A stretch of 64,000 nucleotides of DNA from NCBI GenBank assembly GCA_963277665.1, contig OY728128.1, positions 1,862,616,988-1,862,680,987 on the forward strand. The letters are read 5' to 3'. The DNA is from Viscum album. Taxonomy: Eukaryota > Streptophyta > Magnoliopsida > Santalales > Viscaceae. Positions 1 to 12,900 of this stretch are shown piece by piece. A program made the translations under genes and the position numbers. How positions within the stretch are numbered: the stretch's first letter is position 1; each line of letters opens with the position of its first letter. Below the pieces are notes generated by a model, which ran no database searches, had not been told where the DNA came from, and worked only from the letters and a program-made list of their open reading frames with translations.

Positions 1-2085
1 AGAAATCATTATTGGGTTTTATGGATCACTATGAAAATAATAGTGTAATAACACCAGTTTAAAACTCGAGTTTTAATATTTATAAATTTATTAGCATATA
101 TAACTTGTTATAATCTTATATAATTCTAAAAATAAAAAACATAGTATGTGAATATTTACCACATTATATGAAATTATGGAATGAGATTAATTTCAGGAGG
201 TCAAAAATTAATTTTCACTCATAATTATTGAGTTTTATGAAAATATAAATTATTTTTACTGGTTTTGATTTGGTAACATTAATCCTGAACTAAAATATCT
301 ATATTATATTTGAAACTTACATTTGTTTCCATTTTTAACACATTGTGAATCTTAATGGGATATTAACATTCATATATGTAAACAAATGAATCTCCAATAC
401 ATTTCCTTATAGTTTCATGAAAATATAAGAGATTTTAACCATATCTATCCATGTGATATTAATTTTTAATTTAAAAATAAACTTTAAATTGAAATTATTG
501 GCTTCCATTCATTATAAACATACCATGTTTCATAATGATGTTGGGTTAATTATTCCATGTCTTAAATGAAAATTTACTCATTACCATAGAGTATCATGAA
601 AATTATATCTTTTATTATAAATATTGTGTCTATTATGTGAAATTATAATTACTATAATGCTAATTTGAAAAAATAAACATCAGGATATTCTAAACACATC
701 GCATGTTGGATTATTTTTTGGTTTTTTATATAATTAAAAAATGAATTGAATATTTATTGTTATTAAATTATAGAAATCCAAAAAAAATATTTCTATAAAT
801 ATCGAAAAATATTTCATTATTGAACATTGATGATTCATAAAATGGAAACAAGAAATATCAGTTATTTCAACTACACCACATGTCCAAATGAGATAAGGTT
901 TATTAATACAAGTATATAATTATATAAAAATTTTAAATACAATATTCCTACAAAAATATATATTCAGTAATTTTTAATCATTAAGGCATAATGTATACTC
1001 GTATTTCACCCAAAAATGCATCTAATAAATATTCATCAATTGGATTATCAATAGTCATTGTAATACTAAAAAATATTTAAATATTTAAATATTAAATAAA
1101 TATTTTAAAAATACATGAATATTTTCATAAAAAATTATATATATATATATATATATATTGATATATAGAGTAAATACCAAAAATAGAATTTAAGTATGTT
1201 TATCACATATGAAATTGATTATAAATTTACAAACATATTATCCTAAGTCATATCCATTTGGTTATCAATGAAACACAAAAAAGATAAAAAATTACTATAA
1301 TATTATTTTGATATTGCCCTTATTATTAATGATTATTAGATATACATGAATAATTTTTTAATATAATTCTCTAAATGTAACTTTTCTGAAATCTATTTCT
1401 TTAAAAATTACTATTTTTTAAATTGGAATCATACATCTAATGAAAACATAAAATCTAATACCTTTTATTGAATATTTAAATGAAATACTATATAAAACAG
1501 ATATATTGTAATATATTATTAAATAAATACTGATAGAAATTTTCTAATGATTATTTGTTTTCCTAGAATTGGATCCAAAAAGTATATAATTAAATTAATA
1601 ATAGTTTTTCTAATTTGAGTCAAATATTCCTCCAATAAATTTAAAAAGTCATGAGCATTTCATATTACGAAAATATCTCTTAATTATAATTATATTATAT
1701 AATTGTACAATTTCATGATAGTTAACAAACATAAATTGACATTTAATTTTGTGGTTTCAAACAGTTTGGCTAACTTGTTCTGCATTACTAAAAATTTTAT
1801 ATGGTTCGTTTTTTGTATTGTTACCTAAAATGATGATGGAAAATTAAACATTCCTAAAGATGATAAAATTTTCACAGGAGTGAATTTTGTTTATATAAAT
1901 ATATAGAACAAAAAAGGTAACACTATTATAACTATATTATAAATAGTAAATCAATAATTAAATAATAGAATTATTAAATTGTAATCATATATTATTTTAT
2001 GATTGTAAATCCTAATAAATTATCTAAAATAATTTCCTTTTAATTTTTTTGACTAATAATGTAAATAAATATATTTTCATGTATA
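1..2085. repeat. Diverged AT-rich tandem satellite, period about 177 bp
   Basis: Successive blocks share the same word order at a spacing of about 176-180 bp. A word like TTTCATGAAAATATAA occurs near 230, 411 and 589, with weaker forms near 769, 943, 1122 and 1656. A second word (ACATTGTGAAT..TAATGGGATATTAA) occurs near 165, 343, 521, 698 and 875. The block TATGTGAAATTATAATTAC in one unit matches CATGTGATATTAATTTTTA in the previous one. Copies are strongly diverged, and from about 1000 onward the pattern is only intermittent. A nucleosome-length AT-rich tandem repeat is typical of plant centromeric or heterochromatic satellites; the chromosomal location is inference. RE1 is inserted in it. 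Confidence 0.55.
1137..1158. repeat. (AT)n microsatellite
   Basis: An uninterrupted run of AT dinucleotides lies inside the AT-rich satellite region. Shorter AT runs occur near 14451, 23457 and 25778. Confidence 0.9.
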
Positions 2086-2090
2086 TATTC
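2086..2090. repeat. Target-site duplication of RE1, left copy (TATTC)
   Basis: The five bases TATTC immediately precede the left LTR and are repeated exactly after the right LTR at 12074-12078. Five bases is the usual duplication length for Ty3/gypsy integrases. Confidence 0.8.
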
Positions 2091-2574
2091 AGTAAGATCT
2101 CACATCCCGATAGATCTGAAATTTCTAAAGGAATTTGACATCTCTATATTGATTAAGTATAATTTTGTATTTAGACGAAGAAGGAGAATACGAGAGTTTT
2201 AATGTCTCCAATGAGCGTTTTGAGATGAGGAATGATTCTCTTGAGGTGGAATTTTTGTTTGTATGGGTTCAGAGGATTTGTGTGATTTTTTGGTAGTTTT
2301 TAGTTTTCTGGAAAAGGGTTCTTGTTTGATGATAACAATTTATGATAAATCATGGAATATCCTGATGCTTAAAAGGATTATAGTTAATTTTGATCTGAAA
2401 ACATTTGATTTTTATAATTAGATCTCAGTTTGGGGTAATAATACATGTATAAATGACAATCTTTGAGTTTTTTAGGAGGTCAAAAGGCATGGAGCATGGT
2501 CTGTGGATTGTTTCAGACAAATTGTGCACCGTGATTAATGTATGAGGTTATGATGGCAGCACAGTTGGCACACT

Positions 2575-2730
2575 ATTGGTCAAATAGCACAGCCTTATCC
2601 AATGGGGAATATGTTTTGGACAGTACGGGTGTGAATAGTTGGTGGATGGATGGTCAAAAAGTGCAGCCCTATCAAGTAGGAAATTTGTTTTGGATAGAAG
2701 GTGTTTGTATGGTTGGAACATGTCTTGAAT
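2575..2730 (+). repeat. Two tandem copies of a ~77-bp sub-repeat in the RE1 LTR
   Basis: GGTCAAATAGCACAGCC (about 2578) and GGTCAAAAAGTGCAGCC (about 2655) begin two adjacent units that both continue into a TTTGTTTTGGA or TATGTTTTGGA block. They lie directly upstream of the candidate TATA box, where plant LTR promoters often carry duplicated enhancers. The function is inferred. Confidence 0.6.
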
Positions 2731-2764
2731 AACCATGCAGCCAGAATGTATGAGTGGGTGGCCT

Positions 2765-2772
2765 TATATAGA
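2765..2772 (+). promoter_or_regulatory. Candidate TATA box of the RE1 LTR promoter
   Basis: TATATAGA sits in a locally GC-richer stretch (CCTTATATAGAGCC), just downstream of the duplicated sub-repeat and about 675 bp into the LTR. This fits a U3/R junction. The partner LTR no longer has a clear TATA box at the matching place, so the promoter is probably defunct. Confidence 0.4.
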
Positions 2773-5523
2773 GCCAACCACAAGTTTGGCACATGGTTCA
2801 GAAAACTATGTGTCCTAACCCATACACCTTACTAGATTTGTTTCAGTGTGATTTTTGTCCAACATACCCCCTCATGGGTTTAATCATTCCTACTACATTT
2901 CTCCCCCATTTAATTTGCACTGACTCAGGGGTTCCCAAAACCCTTCTTCTATATATCTCATTCAATTTTTTTATCCCATGTTTGTTTTGTTTAAGGTTAT
3001 TTATAATCCTTATGTTTATTCAATTACTCCTCATACTATTCCTTTCTAAATTTTAGGACCTTTGGTTTTGTAATTATTGAGTATTCCGACAGAGAAAGGT
3101 GGAATAATCTGTTTCTCATGGAGGATTTTGTTTTCCTCTATAGAAGATATCTCGATATTGATCTTGCATGTTATTATAGGTCATTTCATTACTGTTTGAG
3201 GAAATGGTGAATCATACCATGTATTTAGAAATAATTTAATTCAATTATTGGTCAAATCAATATCTAATCTAATGGATTTATCCCAAACCATAGTTGGGTT
3301 TATTCCATAGGTCATTAGTGAGTGGCCTGCTATGGTTTTGGTTTACCATGATTCCATGATGTGTTTTACCGCATTATTTCGAATTTTTTTTGTTAATTAA
3401 TTGTTTTTAGCTGTTAAAATTAAATATATTTTTCAGTGTGAGAATAGATCATGGGTGACAACAGATATCGCGGTTGCGTTTTGAGGGGTTTGGAAAATTC
3501 ATAGAACATCGATGAAAAGAGAATATTGCTTTGTTATTTTTTTTGGAAATATTCCTTAATGAAGTGGCTGGTATAATATTATTTCCATAGTATTATTAAT
3601 TGTTTAAATATATTTTTATTGTATACCATTAATCTATTATTTGTGAAATTTTTTATTTATTTTAGTAATTCAGTTTTGGGAATTGGATTAACTACTTAGA
3701 CATTTAATAGATCATGTTAGATCCATGGGTGTTTATAAGATAAAATCAATGGTCCCCCATGGGGTGAGTTGTTCCATTAAAAAGGTAATGTTGGGTTGCA
3801 ATGGGTAGGTCTGTAATGATTTTATTTGTAAAAAGTTTGTGAAACTGTTTATGTGTTGCTGAAATGGTTTTGAGGGTGTGTTATGGGTTTTTTCCTACAT
3901 CTTCTTAAAAGTGGGGAAGATATATTTTGAAATGTTTTTTAATTGAATTTTTACTTCTAGGTGATGAATAACATGGTATTAAAAGGATTTCAGAGGTTTA
4001 TTTCAAATTTTCATGTTGTGGAACATTAAAGGCTCTTTATGGGTATATTAAGGTCGTAGAACATTTTTTTTATTTAAATGAAAAGGAAATATAATTTAAA
4101 TGGTTTATTTTGAAATATATGACAAAGATTTTATGTTTAGTTATGAAGTATTTTTAAAAATGTTTTGGTTCTTGTTGAGTCATGTAATGGTATTTTAGAT
4201 ATGTAGAGACCTTAGTAAGGTCAAATTGTTTTAAAAGGGATTGTTAAGTATTTCTTGATCATTTTATATATAAATAATTTCCAGAAATGAATTTAATGGA
4301 TGATGGAATTGTGGGGTGTTGGACTAAATCTCCAGGCATAAGAAGTACACTTTTGATATGGTTTTATTCTAAGGATTTTGTAATTTAGAGTGTAATTAAG
4401 TATATGTTCCTCAAACAAATTCTTTGGTTGAATATCGTTTACCATGTGAAATTGGACATTTTAATAATGATTCCCCTACTTAGGATAGTCTATACAAATT
4501 CGCTAGGTACCATAAATAGTATAAAGTGATAGATAGTGGACTATTGATTCATGAACTATAATTATTTTTGATGTGTTGGTAAACCCAATGTCTTTATGAG
4601 TTCTAATAGATGGTTTATAGTTAAGTGATGTATAAAGGATCTAGTAAAAATTAAATTTTCAAATTTATATATTAATTTGATATGATATAGACATTCCAGG
4701 CACAGAGGGAATGAGTACCTTAGATAGATACTTGGAATGATGTTTTTGTTTTTTTATTTTGGTTGAATTAGAATAAAAAAAGTTTCATTGAAATTTATAT
4801 TTTATACCCCTATATAATTGGTTTATGTCATTTAATATTTGGTTGGTATGGGTGTCAACATTGGACCCTTTTTATAGTGGGAACTGCAGATGTTTTCATG
4901 ACACGTCACATGTATTTCTTTTATATACAATTTACTTATTCTATTTTTTATCCTCACACTCTCTTGTACTATCTTGTACATTATTTAGAAACCATTTTTT
5001 GTTACCACTATGTTTTAATAATACCCTACCCAGTAATCCTTCATATTTCATACCCAATTATCTATCACATGTTTATTATAGGAATAGGTTTGTGCTAGGT
5101 GCTCATGGTGAGTACTATTTGGCCTCTTAGGATTTCATGAGTTGTATCAAGTAACTGCTGGGATTTTTTGTGGTGGGTTTGTTGGGCTTTTTTTTTGTAA
5201 TTCATATTTTATTTAGGTTATGTAACTATAATAGTGGGATGTTTGTTATAGGTATGACATGACCCATAATGATTTTATTTAATTTCAGTTTATTATAGCA
5301 TACTATGTCTACTTATTCTTCTACTTACTCAGTTCTGTATGACATTTCGTAATTTATATATGTTTGTTCACTCTGGTATGAGGGTAAATTCTCCTCACAT
5401 TTCCATTTTAAACCCTTAGTACTAGCATTCACCCTAGTCCATATGAGTACATGCACTCCATGGTGTGTGGAAAATCAGATCAGGATACAGGGTTAGTGGT
5501 ATCAACAACAGGATGTAACAATG

Positions 5524-5534
5524 TGGTATCTAAG
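5524..5534 (+). other. RE1 primer-binding site (initiator tRNA-Met type)
   Basis: TGGTATCTAAG lies three bases after the LTR end. The intact plant version is TGGTATCAGAG, complementary to the 3' end of initiator tRNA-Met. It sets the + orientation of RE1 and fixes the LTR boundary. Confidence 0.7.
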
Positions 5535-8500
5535 ATATTCACTTTCTTTCTATTTCACTATTTTCGGTGTGGTTAATGGGAGTTATAGGAGTGTATCAGA
5601 GATAATAATGGTTATCATGATGGTGTATCTTGAAGTCCTATTTTTTAGGAATATGGGTTCACTGAGATAAAGGATTTCTGTTTTAGAATATTTTTGTTAT
5701 GGTTGAGCATTATTTACGCTTCCTTCAATGCACATGTTATATGGACTTGATGGTCTTTAACAGATTTAGGATATTTTTCACTTTGTAGGAGGCAGATGAC
5801 TTGGTTTTGTCTCCTAGAATGTAGAGGCAAGAGGTGAATAATTCATCTTGATAGGAAAATAGTATCCACATGTTATAAGATTGATAGTATATGATTTGGT
5901 GGATTTCATTTGGATGGTAGGTATTGCGGATTTGTATTAAGGAATTCAATAGTGAGGAAAATAGTGAGGTCCTTGTTCACAATAGGTTCAATGAAATTGG
6001 TGGGTTACTATGATGTGATTATGATAATGTTGGACCATTGTGGGTGTATTTGTTTGAAGATGTTATTATGTATTAGTCCTCTATGGTGCATTCCCATGTT
6101 AAAATTCATGGAGTGGGAAGTGCCTCAGCTGTGGGAAGTCATTTTTATATGATCTTTTTATCTTTTGAGACCCTAGATGAGGATGTTAATATTTTTTTTG
6201 TGTTATGTGAAAATTAGATAAGTGTATTTTTATTTACCCATGAGTTTTATCATTCTGTGATATTGTTTAGACCGTGGATGGTTAGACCTAGTGACTATCA
6301 TGGCATGACTCTAGTTTAGAGAGATAGTGTGTCATGTTGATTTTGTGGGTGACTTGTGGGATGGGTTAAAATAGTTGTACATTCCATTACATGTTCTCAG
6401 TATTAGTGGATATCTTGGAATTTTCATAATGGTGTATATAGGTTGAATATGATGTTTTAGAAAATATAATTCATTTTTTTAGATAGAGAAGATGAGTGAT
6501 CTTAGATTATACTTGTGGTTGGTTTATAGAGGTATGTGACTTTATAGGTACCCAGAGTAGGTAACAAATGTATAGGTCGAATGTTCCTGATGGTTATGTG
6601 TTAGATTTAGAGAACACGGGGGTTCATGAAGAAATTTATATTGTGGTTCACATGTTCATTTCAAGTACTGACCATGAATGTAATTTTATTCTCTGTAAGA
6701 GACCCATGGATGTGTCTTTTTTTATTTAAATTTTAAACATAGGGAGTTGTGGTGTTTTGTTATATAATATAGTGTGTGAGGGCATGATATGCATGGTGCC
6801 TAACTAAGTTGACTCTATATGTGTCTCTAGTATTGTAGTGAGAATGTACTAAAACAAATTAGAATATTTTAATGAATCGAAATTCTTAAGGGATTATATA
6901 AGTTTTTTTTTGGAAAGTGAGATTATTTTGGTTTTAGAATGAACAATGGGTGATATATAATGGTTGAGATTTTCTTATTGCATAGTCATGGAATGTGGAT
7001 AGGGATATTGAGAAAAGGCTTTATAATGAATAACTCATTAGAGCTGAAATCTTGTTCTTGGTGGTATTGCATCAGGTTGTGTGTGATGGTTATGTGTTAA
7101 TGGGATATTTGAAGCATGAGTGAATGTAAACAAGATGCGTTTTTAGGTATTTGTTCAGATATCATGAGAGAATAAACAAGAATTTATAATATTGGTATGG
7201 AAGTCGTGAGTAGTATGGTGAATGGAGTGGATTTGATGAGATGTTTTCTGTATGGAGGCCCATGTTATTTGGATGGGTCTATTATTTCCCTATAGTAAGA
7301 GGTGACATTCTATATGGATGTGTGATGATGGAATTCATCGGTGACATCATGGAATGCTCTTAGTTGGTGAAAATAATTCTCAATATCAAGAAATCATATT
7401 GGGACAGCTAAGAGATATTATTCTTTGACTATTACTACCCTAAATACGTTTTTTTGTTATGAATCATTATGGTGGTTACATTCATGGAATAGTGCATGCA
7501 GAGGTATAGGGTGCTTTGTCCACCATAAAATTTTTAAGGGGTAGGTCCACAGGATGGAAAGAATGTCAATGAATTCCTTTACTTCTATTACTGAATATTG
7601 TGAATGGTATATTGTTTATGATACGTTTGGATACTCAAGTGAGGGATATATGGTAACACTCAACACATGGGTTATCATGGGATGGGTTGTGGTCCAAATC
7701 AGTTGAGGTTGTTTAGGTGAGTTAGTGATAATGAATGAACTATAGTGGGGAGTAAGGTGTTGGTTCTTGCGATGAAACCATTATTATAGAAGGGAGGTAT
7801 GTGTGTGTATATAGAAATGGAGTCATTGTGATGCTAGTGAAAAACCATTATATTATGTACATAGCCTCCATGGGGGATTATAATTTTAAAAGAAATTGGG
7901 ATCATCAAGTGATCTAAGAATTTATTGGTGCCTTTTGTGTATCAATAAATCTGTTTTGGTATACAATCTAGTGGGAATGTTTTGGTGGTTTTTGAATTCT
8001 TTTTAGTTTGAGGGAATAATGATTGGATAATGGGGAGACAGGCCTACAGAGGGAGTTGGGTCCTTTAAAATAGAGTCACCAATGGATTGTCCAACTCGAG
8101 TTAGTTACCAATGTGCATGTGGAAAGTTTCATTCTATATCCTTTGTGTCGTTTGGTAAGGACATGTGTCTTTCCGTTTTGAGGTGGGATTTCTAGGAAAA
8201 GATATTATGTCCTTAATTTGTTCATGGATGACGAGTGTGAGTTTGTATTGGTAGGTCTTTGATTATGAGGATGGTTGTTAATTATGAGTGTAGATCTCAT
8301 GTGTAGTGGGGCACTAAGATTTTATAATTGATTCGTGCACTTGGTGGGAGTGTGATTTATTGTTTGTTGTGATTTTTTCATGGAAAGGATGTTATGAATC
8401 CAAACATAATAGTTATTTTCAGCAGATAATGGTGGGGAACTCCATAGAATGATTAATAATTGTAAAATTTGGTAATAAATGTTCTTGATGGATGGTATAA

Positions 8501-8721
8501 GATATAAACCATTTTGGTGTATTAGTTTTGGTATTATAAATTTTTATGGAGTTTTAGATGGTTAATGGCCTTGGGTTGGATATTGATCCTTCTTATTGTC
8601 TCAGGATATTAGAATCTATATTAGGCTATTGGAAAAAAAGCGGTGACAAGCATAGAATAGGTGTTGTAGATAAATGACCACCAATAAATAAATTTGATGA
8701 GAATTATTATTTTTTCAATGT
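5535..8721 (+). other. RE1 internal region, non-coding remnant
   Basis: There is no reading frame longer than about 80 codons and no protease, RT, RNase H or integrase motif that I can recognise on either strand. The first 100 bases after the primer site (CACTTTCTTTCTATTTCAC...) resemble the matching stretch of RE4 (TTTCTTTCTTTCC...). Nothing else is identifiable in these 3.2 kb. Confidence 0.6.
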
Positions 8722-11700
8722 TGTAAGATCCCACATCTGGATGGATCATAAATTTATGAAGGAATTGGAATTTTCTTTATCGAATAAGTTAAATAATGAA
8801 ATAAGACTCAAATAAAAACATGATTTTTTTAATGAATAAAAATTTTATTTTGAGAAGTTTAATGATGCTCTAAAGGTGGTTCAGTTGTTTGGATGAGTTT
8901 TCAGGCTTCATGTTAAGATTCATGTGTTTTGGAGTTTAATGGAAAGGGTTAATAGTTTAGTGTGTGTGGATTAAAAGAAACTGTGCAACACCCTGATGCA
9001 AATGATTTTTAGAACATTTAAATCTATACATAGTTGAGTTTCATGGTTATATTTTAGTATGGTGTAAATTGAGAAATTAAAATGGTGTAACAAGTCAAGG
9101 TTACGGAGGGCTTGAGGCATGGAGGATGAGTTTCACATGGTTTCAGAATCATTTGTTCCTTTCTGTGGATTTTATATGGTTCAAGAAGCTCAGTTTGGAT
9201 ACATTTTTTTGGAAACCATGAGGCATACCTATTTGTGATGTGTGAGTATTATGGTTGGGGTGTCAATTATTAGATCATGATTAGTACAAAAATGCATCCA
9301 GACATTGCAACTGGTATCCTTGGAAATATCTTAACACATTACTAAGCCACGGTTATGAAAATGGTTTTCTTAAATCCTGCATATTCCTTTTCAATTAAAA
9401 TTGAATTTTAACAAATTACAGTTGTGCGGTATTCAACCATTTTTTTTAAAATTCTCATCTATTATAGGTGCATGAATATGGGTTTCTCAAAACCCTTAAT
9501 CCTTTTCCCTCCCACAAATTTGGGGTCTGTACATTGATTTTTCATAGTTTTTATGGTGAGTTATCCTTCTCTAGTTGTTTTCTTTATTTAGTTTATATTT
9601 ATTTTCTAATTTTCCAGATTATAGGTTAAGGTTTTCTTGATTTTTAAACCAGATCAATATGTCAATTTCAATTTCTCTGGAGAATTTTTTCTTCATAGGT
9701 TGAAGGGATCGCTCTATAAATTACAAACATTCTTACAAGAAATTTCATTATGGTATGTCCTCTTGGTGATTTTTTTTAATTTTTTCAAAATTATTTAACA
9801 TAATTATTATCATATTGTTATCTTCTAATATGTATTTGGACCAAAATGTGGTCGATCTTTTGCTGAAGGGTTTTCGAGTAAGGTAGGCTTCAATTTTAGT
9901 GCATCATTGTGACCTAATCTTTGAATTTTTCAATTTTATGTTTTTTTAATTAATTAATTTTAATTTTTATAAATAATTAACATTTTTTTATATACAATAT
10001 TGGTTGGATAATCATGAAGAGATTTTTGGGCTTCGACGGGTTTGGACGATGCTTGTATGGGACTTCTCAAGTCCATCATGGGTTGATAATGTATTGCAAT
10101 GCATTGTTGATATGGTAGGTTGTCTAGGATCTATATTAATAAACTTATTAATTGTTTAAATGGGTGCATAGTATGTTTTCTTGATCCATGTGTGGTTTTC
10201 ATGAAATGATTAATTTTGTTTTGGGAATTGTATTAACACCCTATACCTTCCATGGATCCTGTTAGATCTAAGGATATTTATAAGAACAAACTTCTAGTCC
10301 CCAATGGGGTGATCAATTTCATAAAATGTGTACAAAATAGTAATAATGGTTTTTTGTAATGATTTTATGTGTAATGATTTTATAAATTTGTTTATGAGTA
10401 TTGGAAATTTTTTATTGTTTATAATGGTGGTTGACCCAATTTATTTTAATAAGGGGGGATGAAATGTTTTGAAATTATAATTGATTTTATATGAGGTGTC
10501 CATCAAAATGTGGGTTTTAAATGGGTTTTAAATGTATTATAGGATTTGATTTAAGAATTTATTTTTCAAAATCATTACATGGATTTTTTTGAATATGAAG
10601 GCTTATGAACATGTTTGGTTTTGAATGATATGGCCCATTATTTGGAAGGGTTATTTTCATATTTCTAATGGGGGTGTTTGATTTATTTATATTGGCATGT
10701 AAAAAAGGGGTTTTCCTTATTGAGGTGTTTCTTAGTTTTAAAGGACAATAGGGATGTAAGTATGTTTAGATTCTTTCAAATGGGATTTATGTGATTTCCA
10801 TGAATTTTTGGAAAGGACATGATGTTTGTATTAGTATTTGTGGAATGATGGAATAGTTTTGGTGAAGTACTAATGATCTGGGAATAGAAAGTACAATAGA
10901 GATATGGTGTCAGAATGAGGCTTTGGATGCTGACAGTATAATTTATGGTTCGGGTGTTGGAATGATGATCTTATTAATGATGGTATACTATGTTCGATAA
11001 GAAATTGGACTATTGCTCCTCCTTTTTATTCTATTATAGGATGATGCTAAAGGTTCTATAGATGTTATGTACATACAAATATTGGACTGAGGTTTTGGGA
11101 ACAACTATTATGTTTTGTGATGGGTTGAGGGAAAAAAAATCAGTTTTAGTACCAATAGTTGGATTATGGTTAATTTATATATAATGGATATAGCCACACA
11201 TGTTTCTTGATGTTGATATATTATTTATACTTTATATAGAAATTCTTTAGACTGATCGTTTGGTTACATTAGATACCTATAGGGAATGTAGTTTTTGTCC
11301 CTGTCGGAGATGAATGAGAACAAAACACATTTCTATGATGTTTACATTTATACAACAATTTTATGATTTTTAGGTCTATATTATGTTGTTGTATGATTGG
11401 ATTGTGTAGCCATCACCATAGAAGCCTTGGCCAAGTTGGTACTTGATGGGACATTATCTTCCATGGCTTATATGTCTTTTCATTATTATTTATTTATTCT
11501 ACTTATTATCTATATACAAAATTTTCCTCAATGGTAATTTTTTTAGACACCACTATTGGTGGCATACTATGTTTTAATAACAACCCTCATAGGCCACCAA
11601 TTAAAATGGGTATCCGAAAATCCATGTCATTTTTATTATAGGCACAGGTTTTGGTTGAAACCTATATTGGGATCTATTTGGCCGAGAAAGATTTCTCAAG

Positions 11701-12073
11701 AGGTATCAGGTGACTAGAGGTATTTGGATCAGTGATGTTGTGGTGTTTATTTGATGTTTATTTTCATTGGTAATTTAACTGACACACTAGGTAGTTTGTT
11801 ATAGGTATGACATGTTCTTCGGTGACTTCATTTTATTTAAATCTATTATAACATGTTCACTTTGTTTATTATTCATCTTAATCAATTGTGAATGATATTT
11901 GGTGATTTACATCTCGTTTTTCACTCTACCATGGGTTTATAGTGTCCTTATAGTTTCATTTTTGACCATCAATTCTAGTCAAAATCTTATGGAATAAAAG
12001 GTGGCATGCTATGGATAATTTGGTGAATCAAATTAGGTTACTAGGTTAGTGGAATCTAGGATAGGACACTACA
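8722..12073 (+). repeat. RE1 3' LTR
   Basis: It begins TGTAAGATCCCACAT and ends GGACACTACA, directly followed by the duplicated TATTC. Its length (3352 bp) is close to that of the left LTR (3430 bp). The order of shared blocks is the same in both, including the fall in similarity in the AT-rich middle. Confidence 0.8.
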
Positions 12074-12078
12074 TATTC
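12074..12078. repeat. Target-site duplication of RE1, right copy (TATTC)
   Basis: It is identical to 2086-2090 and directly abuts the end of the right LTR. Confidence 0.8.
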
Positions 12079-12900
12079 ACTATATAAAAATCAATATGTA
12101 TCATTATAATTGTAATTTTTATTATAATATTTATCAATTTCATTAAAATTTATTTTTTAGTGGTGTAAAAAAATATGATCCACAATCTAGTGTCACAATT
12201 CATCAAATGAACCCTTTTATTTTTGCGTGGTTTTATTCCCTTTATTTTCTGTAATTGTATATAAAATTTTAAAACATATATATTTGTCATAAATTAATTT
12301 TAATAAAATATATTTTTAACTAAAATTCCATTTTCATATTACTATAATGTATAGGAATGATTTTCAATATCACATAAATTCAAATATCATGTTTGACCAT
12401 TTTTTTATCAATATCATGATTATGAGTAGTATTTTTATTTATTTGATCCCGTGTTTTGAGAATACCAAAATTTGCATGATTAGATTCAGATGGATTATTG
12501 TAATGTGAATCAACTAGAATATATTACATCATACCACTTAAAATTAAAAATTAATGCCAAATTGATTCAAATATATTCTTAAATTTAGGGGGCAATGAGT
12601 ACCTATATCATGTTTGATTATTAACGGAACATTTTTCCACAATAATCAAATTTTCAGAATATTTTTATTGTTTATTGGGCCCCAAATTGTTACTGTTTCA
12701 TTAATATGTCATTTTAACTCATGAGTATTCCACCTTATAATGAAATTATTTATTTAGTTTTGTTATTGTTATTACCCAATAATAAAATCACGATGTTTAA
12801 TTATTGATAATCTTACATTGAATGTAATCACCCAATTTTAAATCTATAGTCTCTGTGAGATTCCAAATATAATCCCTCTAACACATTAGTACAATGTAAA
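12079..12900. repeat. Continuation of the ~177-bp satellite to the right of RE1
   Basis: The TTTCAT-AAAAT word recurs near 12131, 12327 and 12689 (intervals of about 196 and 2 x 181). A CATGTTTGATTATTAAC-like word recurs near 12390, 12608 and 12792. These resemble the words and spacing left of RE1, as expected if RE1 landed in a satellite array. The signal fades after about 12900. Confidence 0.4.

Larger units (their letters stand above)
2091..5520 (+). repeat. RE1 5' LTR
   Basis: It starts AGTAAGATCTCACAT, the decayed counterpart of TGTAAGATCCCACAT that starts the partner LTR at 8722. It ends GGATGTAACA just before the primer-binding site. Matching internal blocks include TTGTTATAGGTATGACATG (about 5248 here, about 11797 in the partner). 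The last 140 bp (GAGGGTAAATTCTCCTCAC...) align with the LTR ends of RE4 and RE5. Confidence 0.8.
2091..12073 (+). mobile_element. RE1: LTR retrotransposon, + strand, no recognisable pol
   Basis: The element is defined by two related LTRs (2091-5520 and 8722-12073), a primer-binding site after the left LTR, and a perfect 5-bp target-site duplication. The internal part is about 3.2 kb and holds no convincing gag or pol reading frame. The LTRs are clearly homologous at both ends and in scattered blocks but strongly diverged, so this is probably one of the oldest insertions here. Long LTRs with a short non-coding interior match the plant LARD (large retrotransposon derivative) type, or an autonomous element too decayed to read. 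The LTR 3' end and the start of the interior resemble RE4, so the two are probably of one lineage. Confidence 0.82.

Noticed and set aside
4825..5130. 101-codon open frame in the RE1 5' LTR
   Set aside because: It is not kept in the partner LTR, and its Phe/Tyr-rich composition is what AT-rich DNA gives by chance.
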